Numbered from the stretch's first letter, positions 17,679-26,606 are shown. The stretch is DNA of 62,717 bases from Actinomycetota bacterium (GCA_027592925.1 JAQCJO010000004.1:1-62717); one strand, 5' to 3'. A program made the numbers and translations. The notes: generated from the letters alone by a model not told the origin.

Positions 17679-19670
17679 ATGGATCGCTTGCGACGCGCTA
17701 GTGGTGCTGTACTGATCGTGCTGGGTGTGACGTGTTCGCTCCTTGGTGTGCTTCCCCTCCAAACCCGTGCAGCGAACGCAGTAGTAGTGACGCCCATTGA
17801 CGTGCGCTTGGTGGCACAAAATTTTAATGTTCTTGCAGGCACACAATTTCGGTTCACGATTGGTGTGCCCGATACTGCAGTTCGAAATCAGCTCGAACAA
17901 GACACGACGACAACGCTTCGCATAACTGCGTTTGCCCCGATCGTTACCCGAGAGCAAGTGCGCTCAATTACTGCAGGTGCCGAACCAGTCGGTCAACTCG
18001 CAGTTGCAGACTTGCAACTCATTCAATTGGTGCGAACTGAAACCAATAACTACACCGCGTTTCTGTCAACCACTGCTCGCACAAACTCGTTGCTCCTCAC
18101 AAAAGACGGTGTGTACCCGATACAAATTTCTTTCGTACAAAATGGTCAACCAGTTTCCAGACTGACTACGTTCGTTAACTTTTTCAGTTCAACCATTGAA
18201 ACGGCACGATTGCGTATTGCAATTGCGTCAACCGTAACTACGCCACTCGCACTTGCGCCAAATGGAACTATTGCGATCAGCGATGCGACAAGAAAACAAT
18301 TGGCCGACCTCGCCCAGTCTTTAGAGGTTGGTGCGGCACCATTGTCTGTGCAGGTTTCACCCGAAATCTTGGATGGTCTTGTGCGCTCAACACAACCTGT
18401 CGACATTGATTTGTTGGCGCGCTTACAAACTGCGTTTGCAAATCACGATTTGTTGCGTGCACCCTTTGTCCCCTTCAACCCATCAAGTGCACAACGCACC
18501 AGCCGATCCAAGGACTTTCAACGGCTGAGCAAACTTGGTGATGAAATCATTGAGCTTCGCAATGGAGAAAAGAATCTCTCGCCCAATGTCTGGTTTTCAA
18601 ATGTTCTCATTGACTCAGACGGTGCTGCATTGCTTAAAACATCTAACGTGCGCACTGTCGTTCTCACACCCGAGGCAGCCGCAAAAATTGGCACACTCGA
18701 CAACTACGCCAAGCCGTATCGCATCTCGGGTGATATTGCATTAAGAACGGTGGATCCTGTTTTTGCCAAGACGCTTTCTGGCACCCAAATCAACTCTGTA
18801 ATTACTGCCTATTCGCTTGCTGCCGAGTTGTTGGCGCAACGCCAAGAAGTGATTGATGGTGGCGGTATTTTGTCTTCAAACTTTGTAATCCTGACTACTA
18901 CTAGTGGCGCACCAATCAACACTGCGTTGCTTACTCCACTAGCAATAGCAATCGATCGTGCTCCACAACTTCGACTGCGAGCACTGAGTTCGCTCCCGCG
19001 CGCCAACAGCGAGGCAACGCTTGTCAAAGTGCCTCGTTTGAATGAAGTTGATGTCTCGATTGTTGGAAAGGCAATTGATTCTCTGGTAGATGAGTTGGTA
19101 TCAACATCGCTGATGTTGCCACCTGATGCGCCACAATATGTTGCTTGGACTACTTCGCAATTGGTCATGCTTGATGACCGACTCAGTAGTGAAAAATTTG
19201 CTTCGTACTTCAAGGGTTTTCGCAATCAACTTCGAATACTTCGAGCATCGGTGAATGTTCCAGAGTCGTTAAGTTTTACGCTCGGTGGACGCGAAAGTGA
19301 TTTGCGCTTGCAACTTCGCAATGACGCTGCAGTTGACCTCACTGTTTCGGTGGAGATCTCAAGTGCCAAGTTGCAGTTTCCCGACGAAGAACGCATCGTG
19401 ACAGTGCCCGCAAATGGCGCAATCGATTTGGTGATTCCTGTTGTTGCTCGTGCGAGCGGACGATTCCCTATTGAAATTGTGCTGTACACGCCAGATGGAT
19501 TAGTGCAGGCTGGTCAACGTGTTCAACTCACTGCGAGGGTCGCAGCCATTGCTGGTCTTGGCCTCGTGGTCAGTGGCGCTGCCGCGCTTGTGTTACTTGC
19601 ATGGTGGTTGAGCCATTGGCGCACAAAACGCCGTGCGTTGGCTTCAAAAAAACATCCGTCAATAGGTTAA
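17679..19670 (+). CDS. Secreted, membrane-anchored DUF6049 family protein
   Basis: The 663-residue protein begins with a signal peptide (MDRLRRASGAVLIVLGVTC, cleavage likely after TRAANA), has a long extracytoplasmic region and ends with a membrane helix (GLGLVVSGAAALVLLAWWL) and a short basic cytoplasmic tail. This topology and its position next to pcnA match M. tuberculosis Rv3909, a large envelope protein of unknown function that precedes mviN. ATG 17679 is preferred over the 17625 frame because it starts right at the signal peptide. Function cannot be read from the sequence; context suggests cell-envelope assembly. Confidence 0.75.
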   Translation: MDRLRRASGAVLIVLGVTCSLLGVLPLQTRAANAVVVTPIDVRLVAQNFNVLAGTQFRFTIGVPDTAVRNQLEQDTTTTLRITAFAPIVTREQVRSITAGAEPVGQLAVADLQLIQLVRTETNNYTAFLSTTARTNSLLLTKDGVYPIQISFVQNGQPVSRLTTFVNFFSSTIETARLRIAIASTVTTPLALAPNGTIAISDATRKQLADLAQSLEVGAAPLSVQVSPEILDGLVRSTQPVDIDLLARLQTAFANHDLLRAPFVPFNPSSAQRTSRSKDFQRLSKLGDEIIELRNGEKNLSPNVWFSNVLIDSDGAALLKTSNVRTVVLTPEAAAKIGTLDNYAKPYRISGDIALRTVDPVFAKTLSGTQINSVITAYSLAAELLAQRQEVIDGGGILSSNFVILTTTSGAPINTALLTPLAIAIDRAPQLRLRALSSLPRANSEATLVKVPRLNEVDVSIVGKAIDSLVDELVSTSLMLPPDAPQYVAWTTSQLVMLDDRLSSEKFASYFKGFRNQLRILRASVNVPESLSFTLGGRESDLRLQLRNDAAVDLTVSVEISSAKLQFPDEERIVTVPANGAIDLVIPVVARASGRFPIEIVLYTPDGLVQAGQRVQLTARVAAIAGLGLVVSGAAALVLLAWWLSHWRTKRRALASKKHPSIG

Positions 19671-19681
19671 AAAGTCTGCTG

Positions 19682-19687
19682 TAGGCT
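19682..19687 (+). promoter_or_regulatory. -10 element of a leaderless start (degV)
   Basis: TAGGCT, seven bases before the degV ATG at 19695; no Shine-Dalgarno intervenes. Confidence 0.55.
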
Positions 19688-19694
19688 AAAAAAT

Positions 19695-20528
19695 ATGACC
19701 ATACGTATCGTGACAGACAGTGCTTCGGACATTCCTCAGTCTTTGGCGGATGCCAACAATATTTCCATCGTTCCATTGTCGTTTCGCTTTGGTGATGAAG
19801 AGTTCATTGATCGCCAACAGTTGACTGTTGCGCAATTTTGGGAACGATGTGGTTCGTCTGCTGTGTTGCCAGAAACCGCAGCACCATCTCCAGGGCAATT
19901 CGAAGCCGAATTCCGTCGCCTTTTCTCTGCAGGTGCAACCGGCATCGTCGTCATCTCGCTTTCTTCTCAACTCTCGGCCACTATGCAAAGCGCCGAGTTG
20001 GCTGCTCGTGCAGTTGCCGGTGATATTCCAGTGCGAGTAGTGGACAGCCGTTCGGCTTCGATGGGTCAAGGTATTGCCGCCGTTGCTTGTGCCAAAAAGG
20101 CTGCAGGTGGCGCAAGTTTGGACGAAGTCGCCGCGTATGCCAATGATCTTGCCGCCCGAACTCAGGTGTGGGCCGCGCTCGACACGCTCGAAAACCTCAA
20201 AAAGGGTGGTCGCATCAGCGGTGCCAAGGCATTATTTGCATCAGCACTTGCGATTAAACCAATTTTGCAAATCAAAGACGGCTTGATTCAAGAAGGCGGC
20301 AAGCAACGCACGCGGAGCAAAGCAGTTGCTTTGCTGATTGAAAAAGTGAGAGACGCTGGAGCAATCGAGAATCTTTCGGTTTTGCAGGCCGAGTGTGATG
20401 ACGTAGACGAGTTTGTTGCTTCACTGCGCGAGTTTTACTCTGGCGAGATCATGGTCAGCGACATTGGTGCAATCATCGGCTCACACACAGGGCCACGCGC
20501 CATCGGTGTAACTTTTCACGCAAAGTAA
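19695..20528 (+). CDS. DegV family fatty-acid-binding protein
   Basis: DegV/FakB proteins hold one fatty acid and, where known, present it to a fatty-acid kinase. The 277-residue protein starts with the family motif IRIVTDSASDIPQ and contains AAPSPGQFEAEF, ISLSSQLSATMQSA, the VDSRSASMGQG segment and LENLKKGGRIS, covering both DegV lobes. No FakA kinase is visible in this window. It sits between the DUF6049 gene and a receptor kinase, inside the block that normally carries mviN. Leaderless start as noted. The actual ligand and partner are unknown. Confidence 0.9.
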   Translation: MTIRIVTDSASDIPQSLADANNISIVPLSFRFGDEEFIDRQQLTVAQFWERCGSSAVLPETAAPSPGQFEAEFRRLFSAGATGIVVISLSSQLSATMQSAELAARAVAGDIPVRVVDSRSASMGQGIAAVACAKKAAGGASLDEVAAYANDLAARTQVWAALDTLENLKKGGRISGAKALFASALAIKPILQIKDGLIQEGGKQRTRSKAVALLIEKVRDAGAIENLSVLQAECDDVDEFVASLREFYSGEIMVSDIGAIIGSHTGPRAIGVTFHAK

Positions 20529-20592
20529 GTAGCTCGCGCATTAGATATCCCCGTTTCATATGGGGTTTGGGCAGTATTGTCGCATTACAGCG

Positions 20593-22251
20593 ATGAGTCA
20601 GGACAGCCCACTTTCACGCCTTATTGGCGGTCGATACCAACTCGAACACCGCATTGCCCGTGGCGGAATGGCCGAAGTCTGGCTTGCAAGCGACACATTT
20701 CTTCATCGCCAAGTGGCTGTCAAGTTGCTCAAGCCTCATTTGGCAAACGATGCCAATGTGGCAGAGCGTTTTCGACGCGAGGCTGTTGCCTGTGCTGGTA
20801 TCACTCACCCCAACATCGTTGCGGTTTATGACTGCATCGAACATGGTGGTCGTCAAGCGGTCATCATGCAATACGTGCAGGGTAAAAGTTTGCGCGATGT
20901 GCTCAACAAGCAAAAGAAACTGAATCCGCAACTGACAATTCATATTGGATTGTCTGTGGCAGCAGCACTTGAAGAAGCGCACAGACAAAATTTTGTGCAT
21001 CGCGATGTCAAGCCTGGAAATATTTTGCTGACAAAAGATGCTCGTTGTTTACTCGCAGATTTTGGAATTGCAAAAGCACTTGTTTCAAGTGGTGATGACC
21101 TCACCAACGACAACATCATGATGGGTACAGCAAAATACCTTTCACCAGAACAAGTGCGCGGTAAACCGCTTGACGGCCGAGCCGATCTCTACGGCCTTGG
21201 GCTTGTTTTATATGAGTGTCTTGCCGGTCGTGTGCCGTTTGTGGGTGAAACTGATGCAGACACGGCTCTTGCCAGGCTGCAGCGTGAGCCAACCGACCTT
21301 GCTCGCTTGCGTCCATCGCTTTCACCAAACTTGGTCAAAGTCATTCACAAACTTCTCGCACGTAATCCTGATCACCGATATGGAACTGCTGCCGAAACAA
21401 TTGTTGCCTTACGTGCAGCACGCAACGGCGAACTAGATCGCACCACCGAAATCACACCTCCATCGGGGTTGATGGTGGTGGGTGGAGAAATGTTGGAAAG
21501 ATCAACTTCTCGATCTGTTGCAACCACTCCGGCGAAACCGCGGCCAGCAAAACTTGCCATTGTTGGTCAGCCGCTTTTCGACAACACACGCGAAGATGTT
21601 TACAACGACTCGCGTGAAGAAATTGCACGATCAGGAAAAAGAGCAAAAACAGCAAAAGACGGACTGCGCCAAATCATTGCCGGACTACTTGTCGCTGCCC
21701 TGCTCGGTGGAGGTGCGTTGTGGTTTACCAGCAAATCAACAACACCGCCACTGATTGTCGCTCCAGTTGAGGATTTGGTCGCGCCTGCTGTCATCGAGCC
21801 AGCATCGATTGTCTCGATTATGAGTTACGACCCAAGCGGTGACGATGGCGAAGAGAACGAAGCACTCGTTCCTTTGCTTCTCGACAGCAACCCGAAGACC
21901 AACTGGACAACTACCTGTTATGCAAATCAATATTTCGGGAGCAAAGAGTTTGTTGGTTTGATCGTTCAGTTTTCTGCACCCACCACTGGCACTCTGAATG
22001 TCTTTATGGGAAATGCGCCATGGAAAATAGATGTATACACAGCGCTTGATTCTGCTCCACCCCAGCTTGCTGGCTGGGGGCCGCGCATCACTACCGGCAA
22101 TAACACCAAGCGTCGCGGCGCCAACTTCATCATTGCTCAGCCGGCGCAATATGTGTTACTTGCTCTGCGTGAAATTGGAAAAAGTGGAATGTGTAGTGGG
22201 TCCAATCCGTATCAAGGGTTGCTCTCAGGAGTCACGTTTCAGGCAAGTTAG
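20593..22251 (+). CDS. Receptor-type Ser/Thr protein kinase with MviN-type jelly-roll ectodomain
   Basis: The cytoplasmic kinase domain (about residues 14-270) looks active: glycine loop IARGGMAEVWL, VAVKLL lysine, HRDVKPGNILL catalytic loop, LADFGIAKAL (DFG) and GTAKYLSPEQ. A linker, one membrane helix (GLLVAALLGGGALWF, near residue 368) and an extracellular domain follow; the latter starts SIMSYDPSGDD and has LLLDSNPKTNWTTTCY, resembling the discoidin/CBM-like domain at the C-terminus of actinobacterial MviN. In M. tuberculosis, Rv3910 at this position joins MurJ, a pseudokinase and that domain. Here MurJ is missing and the kinase is intact. ATG 20593 is chosen because it begins directly before the kinase fold. 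Confidence 0.88.
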   Translation: MSQDSPLSRLIGGRYQLEHRIARGGMAEVWLASDTFLHRQVAVKLLKPHLANDANVAERFRREAVACAGITHPNIVAVYDCIEHGGRQAVIMQYVQGKSLRDVLNKQKKLNPQLTIHIGLSVAAALEEAHRQNFVHRDVKPGNILLTKDARCLLADFGIAKALVSSGDDLTNDNIMMGTAKYLSPEQVRGKPLDGRADLYGLGLVLYECLAGRVPFVGETDADTALARLQREPTDLARLRPSLSPNLVKVIHKLLARNPDHRYGTAAETIVALRAARNGELDRTTEITPPSGLMVVGGEMLERSTSRSVATTPAKPRPAKLAIVGQPLFDNTREDVYNDSREEIARSGKRAKTAKDGLRQIIAGLLVAALLGGGALWFTSKSTTPPLIVAPVEDLVAPAVIEPASIVSIMSYDPSGDDGEENEALVPLLLDSNPKTNWTTTCYANQYFGSKEFVGLIVQFSAPTTGTLNVFMGNAPWKIDVYTALDSAPPQLAGWGPRITTGNNTKRRGANFIIAQPAQYVLLALREIGKSGMCSGSNPYQGLLSGVTFQAS

Positions 22252-22254
22252 CCT
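22249..22254 (+). promoter_or_regulatory. -10 element of a leaderless start (22261 gene)
   Basis: TAGCCT, six bases before the ATG at 22261. Its first three bases are the stop codon of the upstream kinase gene. Confidence 0.5.
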
Positions 22255-22260
22255 GCAGGT

Positions 22261-22581
22261 ATGCCTTCCAATCCGTTTACCGATCCGCAGTGGGCATCCC
22301 GCACGGTTGACGCGATTGACCGAATTGTCGCCTTTGTTCGCGATCGAACCACGCGCCCTGCAGTAGCAATTGTTCGGGGTCTTATTTTTGGAAGCATGGC
22401 GATTGTTGGTGTCATCTTTGTGCTGATCGTTCTTGTAATTGGTGGTATTCGCGGTGTACATTCGTTGCTCGACATCTGGTGGTCGCGCGATACCGCAGTG
22501 TGGGCAACTTATTTTATTATCGGTGCAGTATTTTGTGCCGCAGGTATGTTGTTGATGCGCCGCCGACACCCGCAAGACTAA
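22261..22581 (+). CDS. Small two-helix membrane protein
   Basis: The 106-residue protein has an amphipathic N-terminus with VDAIDRIVAFVRDRTTRP and two membrane helices (about residues 42-64, GSMAIVGVIFVLIVLVIGG, and 80-98, TYFIIGAVFCAAGMLLM), ending in a basic tail. It looks like the small membrane proteins found next to trxB in actinobacteria, but I cannot name a family. It starts ten bases after the kinase stop behind a TAGCCT box, and trxB follows 27 bases later. A role alongside the receptor kinase is only inference. Confidence 0.75.
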   Translation: MPSNPFTDPQWASRTVDAIDRIVAFVRDRTTRPAVAIVRGLIFGSMAIVGVIFVLIVLVIGGIRGVHSLLDIWWSRDTAVWATYFIIGAVFCAAGMLLMRRRHPQD

Positions 22582-22608
22582 ATTCCGTACAAGAGAAAAG
22601 AAACCCCC

Positions 22609-23562
22609 ATGAGCACACCATTACATAGCAAAGTATTGATTATTGGATCTGGCCCTGCTGGACTCACTGCCGCCATTTATACCGCTCGCGGCAACCTGCA
22701 ACCGCTCGTCATTGAGGGAGAGCCTTCTTCTACCTCTGATCAGCCGGGTGGCCAATTGATGTTGACGACCGATGTCGAAAACTTCCCTGGTTTTCCAGAA
22801 GGAATTATGGGACCAGAGTTGATGATGCGTTGTCGTGATCAGGCAATTCGGTTTGGAACCGAGTTCCTCACCGAAAAAGTGACCAAGGTTGATTTTTCCT
22901 CACGGCCGTTTCGGGCCTGGGTTCGCGACACCGAATACACCGCTGACGCAATCATCGTGAGCACAGGCGCGCAGTCGCTGATGCTTGGACTTGAAGAGGA
23001 AAAGCGATTGATTGGTCACGGCCTGTCAACATGTGCAACATGTGATGGATTTTTCTTTCGTGGTGAAGAAATCGTTGTTGTTGGTGGAGGCGACTCTGCA
23101 CTTGAAGAAGCGCAATTCCTCACCAAGTTTGCATCCAAGGTCACCATCGTTCACCGCCGCGATTCTTTGCGCGCTTCAAAAATCATGCAAGACCGTGCCT
23201 TTAAAAACGACAAGATTTCATTTATCTGGAACAAGCAAGTAACTCGCGTTCTCGGTGAAGACAAGGTGAGCGGTATCGAAATGACCGACACCGTCACAGG
23301 TGAGCAATCAACACTGAATGTCACTGGCATATTTGTGGCGATTGGTCATCGACCAAACACCGATTTATTTAAAGGCATCTTGCAGATGGAAGACACCGGA
23401 TATTTGACTACGAGGGCGGGCTCAACCTACACCAACATTGACGGCGTATTCGCGTGTGGAGACGTGCAAGACCACATCTATCGACAAGCCATTACTGCTG
23501 CAGGTTCTGGTTGTATGGCGGCAATTGATTGTGAGCGTTGGCTAGAGGCACAGCATTCATAG
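22609..23562 (+). CDS. trxB: Thioredoxin reductase
   Basis: NADPH-dependent flavoenzyme that reduces thioredoxin. The 317 residues include the FAD motif [18 protein letters not shown], the redox-active CATC in [11 protein letters not shown] (about residue 142), the NADPH motif [16 protein letters not shown] and the closing [14 protein letters not shown]. Length and motifs fit the low-molecular-weight bacterial type. It lies 42 bases upstream of trxA, so reductase and substrate are neighbours, as in M. tuberculosis Rv3913-Rv3914. Confidence 0.96.
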   Translation: MSTPLHSKVLIIGSGPAGLTAAIYTARGNLQPLVIEGEPSSTSDQPGGQLMLTTDVENFPGFPEGIMGPELMMRCRDQAIRFGTEFLTEKVTKVDFSSRPFRAWVRDTEYTADAIIVSTGAQSLMLGLEEEKRLIGHGLSTCATCDGFFFRGEEIVVVGGGDSALEEAQFLTKFASKVTIVHRRDSLRASKIMQDRAFKNDKISFIWNKQVTRVLGEDKVSGIEMTDTVTGEQSTLNVTGIFVAIGHRPNTDLFKGILQMEDTGYLTTRAGSTYTNIDGVFACGDVQDHIYRQAITAAGSGCMAAIDCERWLEAQHS

Positions 23563-23590
23563 TCCAGGGTTGAATGTTGGCGTGGATGCA

Positions 23591-23596
23591 TAGACT
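23591..23596 (+). promoter_or_regulatory. -10 element near trxA start
   Basis: TAGACT, eight bases before the trxA ATG at 23605. It suggests trxA has its own leaderless transcript in addition to read-through from trxB. Confidence 0.45.
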
Positions 23597-23604
23597 GGAT
23601 CACC

Positions 23605-23943
23605 ATGGCAGATGGAATTATCACCCTCACAAGCAACAGTTTTGACGAGACCGTAAAGAGTTCGACCACACCGATACTTGTTGACTTTTGGGCAGAGTGG
23701 TGTGGGCCATGCAAAGCAATTGCACCAGTTCTCAAAGAACTCTCAGCCGAACTCGCTGGAAAAGTGACCATTGCAAAACTTGATGTTGATGCTCATGGAG
23801 ATATTGCACAACGTTTCAATGTGATGAGTATTCCAACACTGTTGATTTTTAATAATGGTGAAGTGCAAAAACGTTTGGTCGGAGCAAAAGGTAAGGGTCA
23901 ACTGCTACAGGAGCTTGCAGAATTTCTCCCAACTTCCCACTAA
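23605..23943 (+). CDS. trxA: Thioredoxin
   Basis: General disulfide reductase in the cytosol. The 112-residue protein has the active site WAEWCGPCKAIAP (Cys pair near residues 33-36), the cis-proline segment MSIPTLLIF and the terminal GAKGKGQLLQEL helix. Reduced by the TrxB encoded just upstream. The last 22 bases are read in a second frame by the proposed start of the cwlM-like gene. Confidence 0.96.
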   Translation: MADGIITLTSNSFDETVKSSTTPILVDFWAEWCGPCKAIAPVLKELSAELAGKVTIAKLDVDAHGDIAQRFNVMSIPTLLIFNNGEVQKRLVGAKGKGQLLQELAEFLPTSH

Positions 23944-24845
23944 CAATCCATCAGCGCAATAACGCAGTAGCTGCGACGCAGCAACGTCTCACGGCGCTTG
24001 GAATGATTGATAATTCGCTCGTGGAACGCGGCTATTTTTGTGAATTCACCCATACGGCACTGCGTGAATTTCAGACCAATCGAGGTCTGCCTCAAGATGG
24101 TGTTTGTGATCGCAATGCGTGGGACACATTGATTGAGGCTTCATGGCTGAGTGGTGCGCGTTTGTTGTATCTCACATCTCCTCATCAACGCGGTGATGAT
24201 GTCATTGCACTGCAAACAATTCTTGCGCTTCTTGGTTTCGATTGTGGACACATAGACGGAATACTTGGACCCAAATCAATTCATTGCCTCACCGACTTTC
24301 AACAAAACTACGGTCTGGTTGCCGATGGTATCTGTGGTGCCGAAACACTTCAGGCCTTGTCACGCATGAGTAGCCAAACTGGATCTGGTCCAGGAATAGT
24401 TTCGGTGCGAGAATCTGAAAAACTTCATCACGCGGCCCGGGTCGGTGATTCGCTCAAGATAGTGGTGGGTTGCTTTGGTGACCTACAACGTGTCTCGAGG
24501 GGTCTTACTCGAAAATTGCGTGAGCAGTACGACGACGTCATGACGGTTGAGGAATCTGATTCAACTTTGCACGCAACGTCGGCAAATAGTTTTCAAGCAG
24601 ATGTCTATGTTGGTATTGCAGCAGCATCGGCACAACTCAGCGAGATTGTTTTTTATGAAACCGAAGGTTCTAGCTCACCAGGAGGTCACTGGCTGGTTTG
24701 TCCCTCAAAAGCCCATCTGAGCAACCGTTTCAGAGGTTATCCACAAGTTTGTGCACAGTCTGTGGGGACTGTCAAGTTGTTGTTTACGCTCATGCTCCAC
24801 GTGAGACGTAGAGTTTTTCACGCGCCGCTTACTTTTACTGATTAA
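23922..24845 (+). CDS. cwlM: CwlM-like protein: two peptidoglycan-binding domains and a decayed amidase domain
   Basis: CwlM of M. tuberculosis regulates MurA and lipid II export and sits between trxA and parB, as here. Two PG_binding_1 repeats are clear (AVAATQQRLTALG...ALREFQTNRGLPQDGV and VIALQTILALLGF...DFQQNYGLVADGI). The first conventional codon, ATG 24003, would cut away the first helix of repeat one. The open frame reaches 23895, and ATT at 23922 has AGGAG (23909-23913) eight bases before it, so I propose an ATT start overlapping trxA; ATC 23946 is an alternative. The C-terminal 130 residues align in position with an amidase domain but show none of the zinc His/Glu residues. Confidence 0.7.
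   Translation: MSPNFPLTIHQRNNAVAATQQRLTALGMIDNSLVERGYFCEFTHTALREFQTNRGLPQDGVCDRNAWDTLIEASWLSGARLLYLTSPHQRGDDVIALQTILALLGFDCGHIDGILGPKSIHCLTDFQQNYGLVADGICGAETLQALSRMSSQTGSGPGIVSVRESEKLHHAARVGDSLKIVVGCFGDLQRVSRGLTRKLREQYDDVMTVEESDSTLHATSANSFQADVYVGIAAASAQLSEIVFYETEGSSSPGGHWLVCPSKAHLSNRFRGYPQVCAQSVGTVKLLFTLMLHVRRRVFHAPLTFTD
24737..24745 (+). promoter_or_regulatory. DnaA box inside the cwlM-like gene
   Basis: Perfect TTATCCACA within coding sequence, about 5.4 kb from dnaA. A weak parS-like sequence (12 of 16 matches, 24793-24808) lies just downstream. Either could be chance. Confidence 0.4.
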
Positions 24846-25816
24846 TCCTCTGAGGGAGGCCCTTCGACCATCAGTCGGTAAATTCGCTCGAGGTCTTCGA
24901 GGTCGGCGAAATCAATAGTCACCTTGCCGTGTTTGCCACTCATGGTGACACCCACCGATGTTTGCAAGTGCTCGGCAAGAAGCCCTTCGAGTTCGAGTAG
25001 GCCTGGAGGTCGCAATGCGGTTGTCTTTGTCCCGGTCGATGTGGTTGATTTTCCAGGAGTCTTGCCCGTATTTCCAGTGCCTGCTCCCCCACCTGAGTTG
25101 GTTGAAGCCGGTTGGCTGTCTCGAACTGCTTCCTCGACGCCTCGAACCGTCCAGCCCATTTCGACTGCGCGCTTTGCGAGCTGCTCTTGTAACGAACGGT
25201 CAGGAGTTCCGAGTAAAGCTTTTGCATGACCTGCCGACAATCGTCCATCGGCCAGTAACGACTGAATTGATGGTGGAAGTCCGAGTAGTCGCAATGCATT
25301 AGTAATTGCAGAGCGACTCTTGCCCACTTTGCTGGCCACCTGCTCGTGTGTCATGTTGAAGTCTTCGAGTAGTTGCTGATACGCGGCTGCTTCTTCAAGT
25401 GGAGTGAGATCTTGTCGATGCAAGTTTTCAACAAGGGCTTGCTCTACTGATGAAACGTCGTCGGTGACGCGCACAATTGCTGGAATCATTTGCAATCCTG
25501 CACGTGATGCGGCGCGCCAGCGGCGTTCGCCTGCAATCAACTGATATCGATCGCTTCCTTCTGGGCGCACCAAAATTGGTTGCAGCACACCAATTGCCAC
25601 AATGGATGCAGTTAATTCAGCAAGTGAGGCTTCATCAAAATGCACTCGGGGCTGGTTTGGGTTTGGGTCAATCGAATTCACTGCTATATCTTTGAGCCCT
25701 GTTGCTGATTCTGTATTTGTACCGTCAGTGGTATTAGTACTACTTGTAGTACTAGTGTTACGATTAGTGGGGATGAGCGCGTCTAAGCCTCTACCCAATC
25801 CGCTGCGGCGCGCCAC
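24842..25816 (-). CDS. parB: Chromosome-partitioning protein ParB
   Basis: CTP-dependent clamp that loads at parS. The 324-residue protein begins MARRSGLGRGLDALIP, has the CTPase motif GERRWRAASRAG, the VENLHRQDLTPLEEA segment, and an HTH around VASKVGKSRSAITNALRLL. A Gly/Ser/Thr-rich linker precedes the C-terminal dimer domain. GTG 25816 is preferred over GTG 25819 because it lies six bases after GGAGG. The start overlaps parA by 26 bases, and its stop overlaps the convergent cwlM-like gene by four. Two parS sites lie about 0.9 kb upstream. Confidence 0.96.
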   Translation of the reverse strand: MARRSGLGRGLDALIPTNRNTSTTSSTNTTDGTNTESATGLKDIAVNSIDPNPNQPRVHFDEASLAELTASIVAIGVLQPILVRPEGSDRYQLIAGERRWRAASRAGLQMIPAIVRVTDDVSSVEQALVENLHRQDLTPLEEAAAYQQLLEDFNMTHEQVASKVGKSRSAITNALRLLGLPPSIQSLLADGRLSAGHAKALLGTPDRSLQEQLAKRAVEMGWTVRGVEEAVRDSQPASTNSGGGAGTGNTGKTPGKSTTSTGTKTTALRPPGLLELEGLLAEHLQTSVGVTMSGKHGKVTIDFADLEDLERIYRLMVEGPPSED

Positions 25817-26606
25817 CACTCACCTCCAATGCAACAGCTCGGTAGGCCTTTGCACCAGCCGAGTTTGAATCAAATGTGGTGATTGGTTTGCCATGTGATG
25901 GAGCTTCGGCAAGTCGCACAGTGTGCGGAATAACCGTTTGACACACTTTGTCGCCGAAGTGTTCACGAACCTCACTGACAACATCGGCAGACAACTTGGT
26001 TCGAGTATCAAACATGGTGCAGATAATGGTGCTGACTGCCAAGTTTGGGTTGAGGTTTTGGCTCACCAAGTCAACGTTGCGTAATAATTGTCCCAAACCC
26101 TCAAGTGCGTAGTACTGACACTGAATCGGCACGATTACTTCGCGTGCAGCGGTGAGACCGTTCACAGTGAGAAGGCCAAGCGATGGCGGACAGTCGATCA
26201 ACACATAGTCAAATTGATCCAACACAGACTCAATCGCTTTTTTGAGTCGGGTTTCGCGACCCATGGCAGGTACTAGCTCAATTTCGGCGCCGGCTAGATC
26301 AAGGTTGGAAGGTGCGACAAAAAGGTTGCGAACCGCCGTGGGCACAAGACAGTCCTCCATCGGGGTGTCGTGCAACAACACGTCATACACACTGGTTTCC
26401 ATTTCGCGGGTATTCAAACCCAAGCCAGTCGAGGCATTGCCTTGCGGATCAAGGTCCACAATCAACACTCGATATCCCTGTTCGGCTAGACACGCACCTA
26501 TATTGATGGTGGTTGTGGTCTTGCCTACCCCACCCTTTTGGTTAGCCATCGCAATCACCCGTGGAACGGGGTGCGGCAGAGTGGGTTCAGGTTTTGCCGA
26601 GTTCAT
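25791..26606 (-). CDS. parA: Chromosome-partitioning ATPase ParA (Soj)
   Basis: Walker-type ATPase that moves ParB-parS complexes after origin duplication. The 271-residue protein has the deviant Walker A KGGVGKTTTTIN at about residues 24-35, VLIVDLDPQGNASTG (A'), and DYVLIDCPPSLGLLT (Walker B). A 23-residue N-terminal tail precedes the ATPase core. Overlaps parB downstream; rsmG lies upstream with a parS in the gap. Confidence 0.96.
   Translation of the reverse strand: MNSAKPEPTLPHPVPRVIAMANQKGGVGKTTTTINIGACLAEQGYRVLIVDLDPQGNASTGLGLNTREMETSVYDVLLHDTPMEDCLVPTAVRNLFVAPSNLDLAGAEIELVPAMGRETRLKKAIESVLDQFDYVLIDCPPSLGLLTVNGLTAAREVIVPIQCQYYALEGLGQLLRNVDLVSQNLNPNLAVSTIICTMFDTRTKLSADVVSEVREHFGDKVCQTVIPHTVRLAEAPSHGKPITTFDSNSAGAKAYRAVALEVSGGAPQRIG

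Noticed and set aside
24793-24808. Third parS site
   Set aside because: Only 12 of 16 bases match and symmetry is broken in one arm; kept as a note, not as a site.
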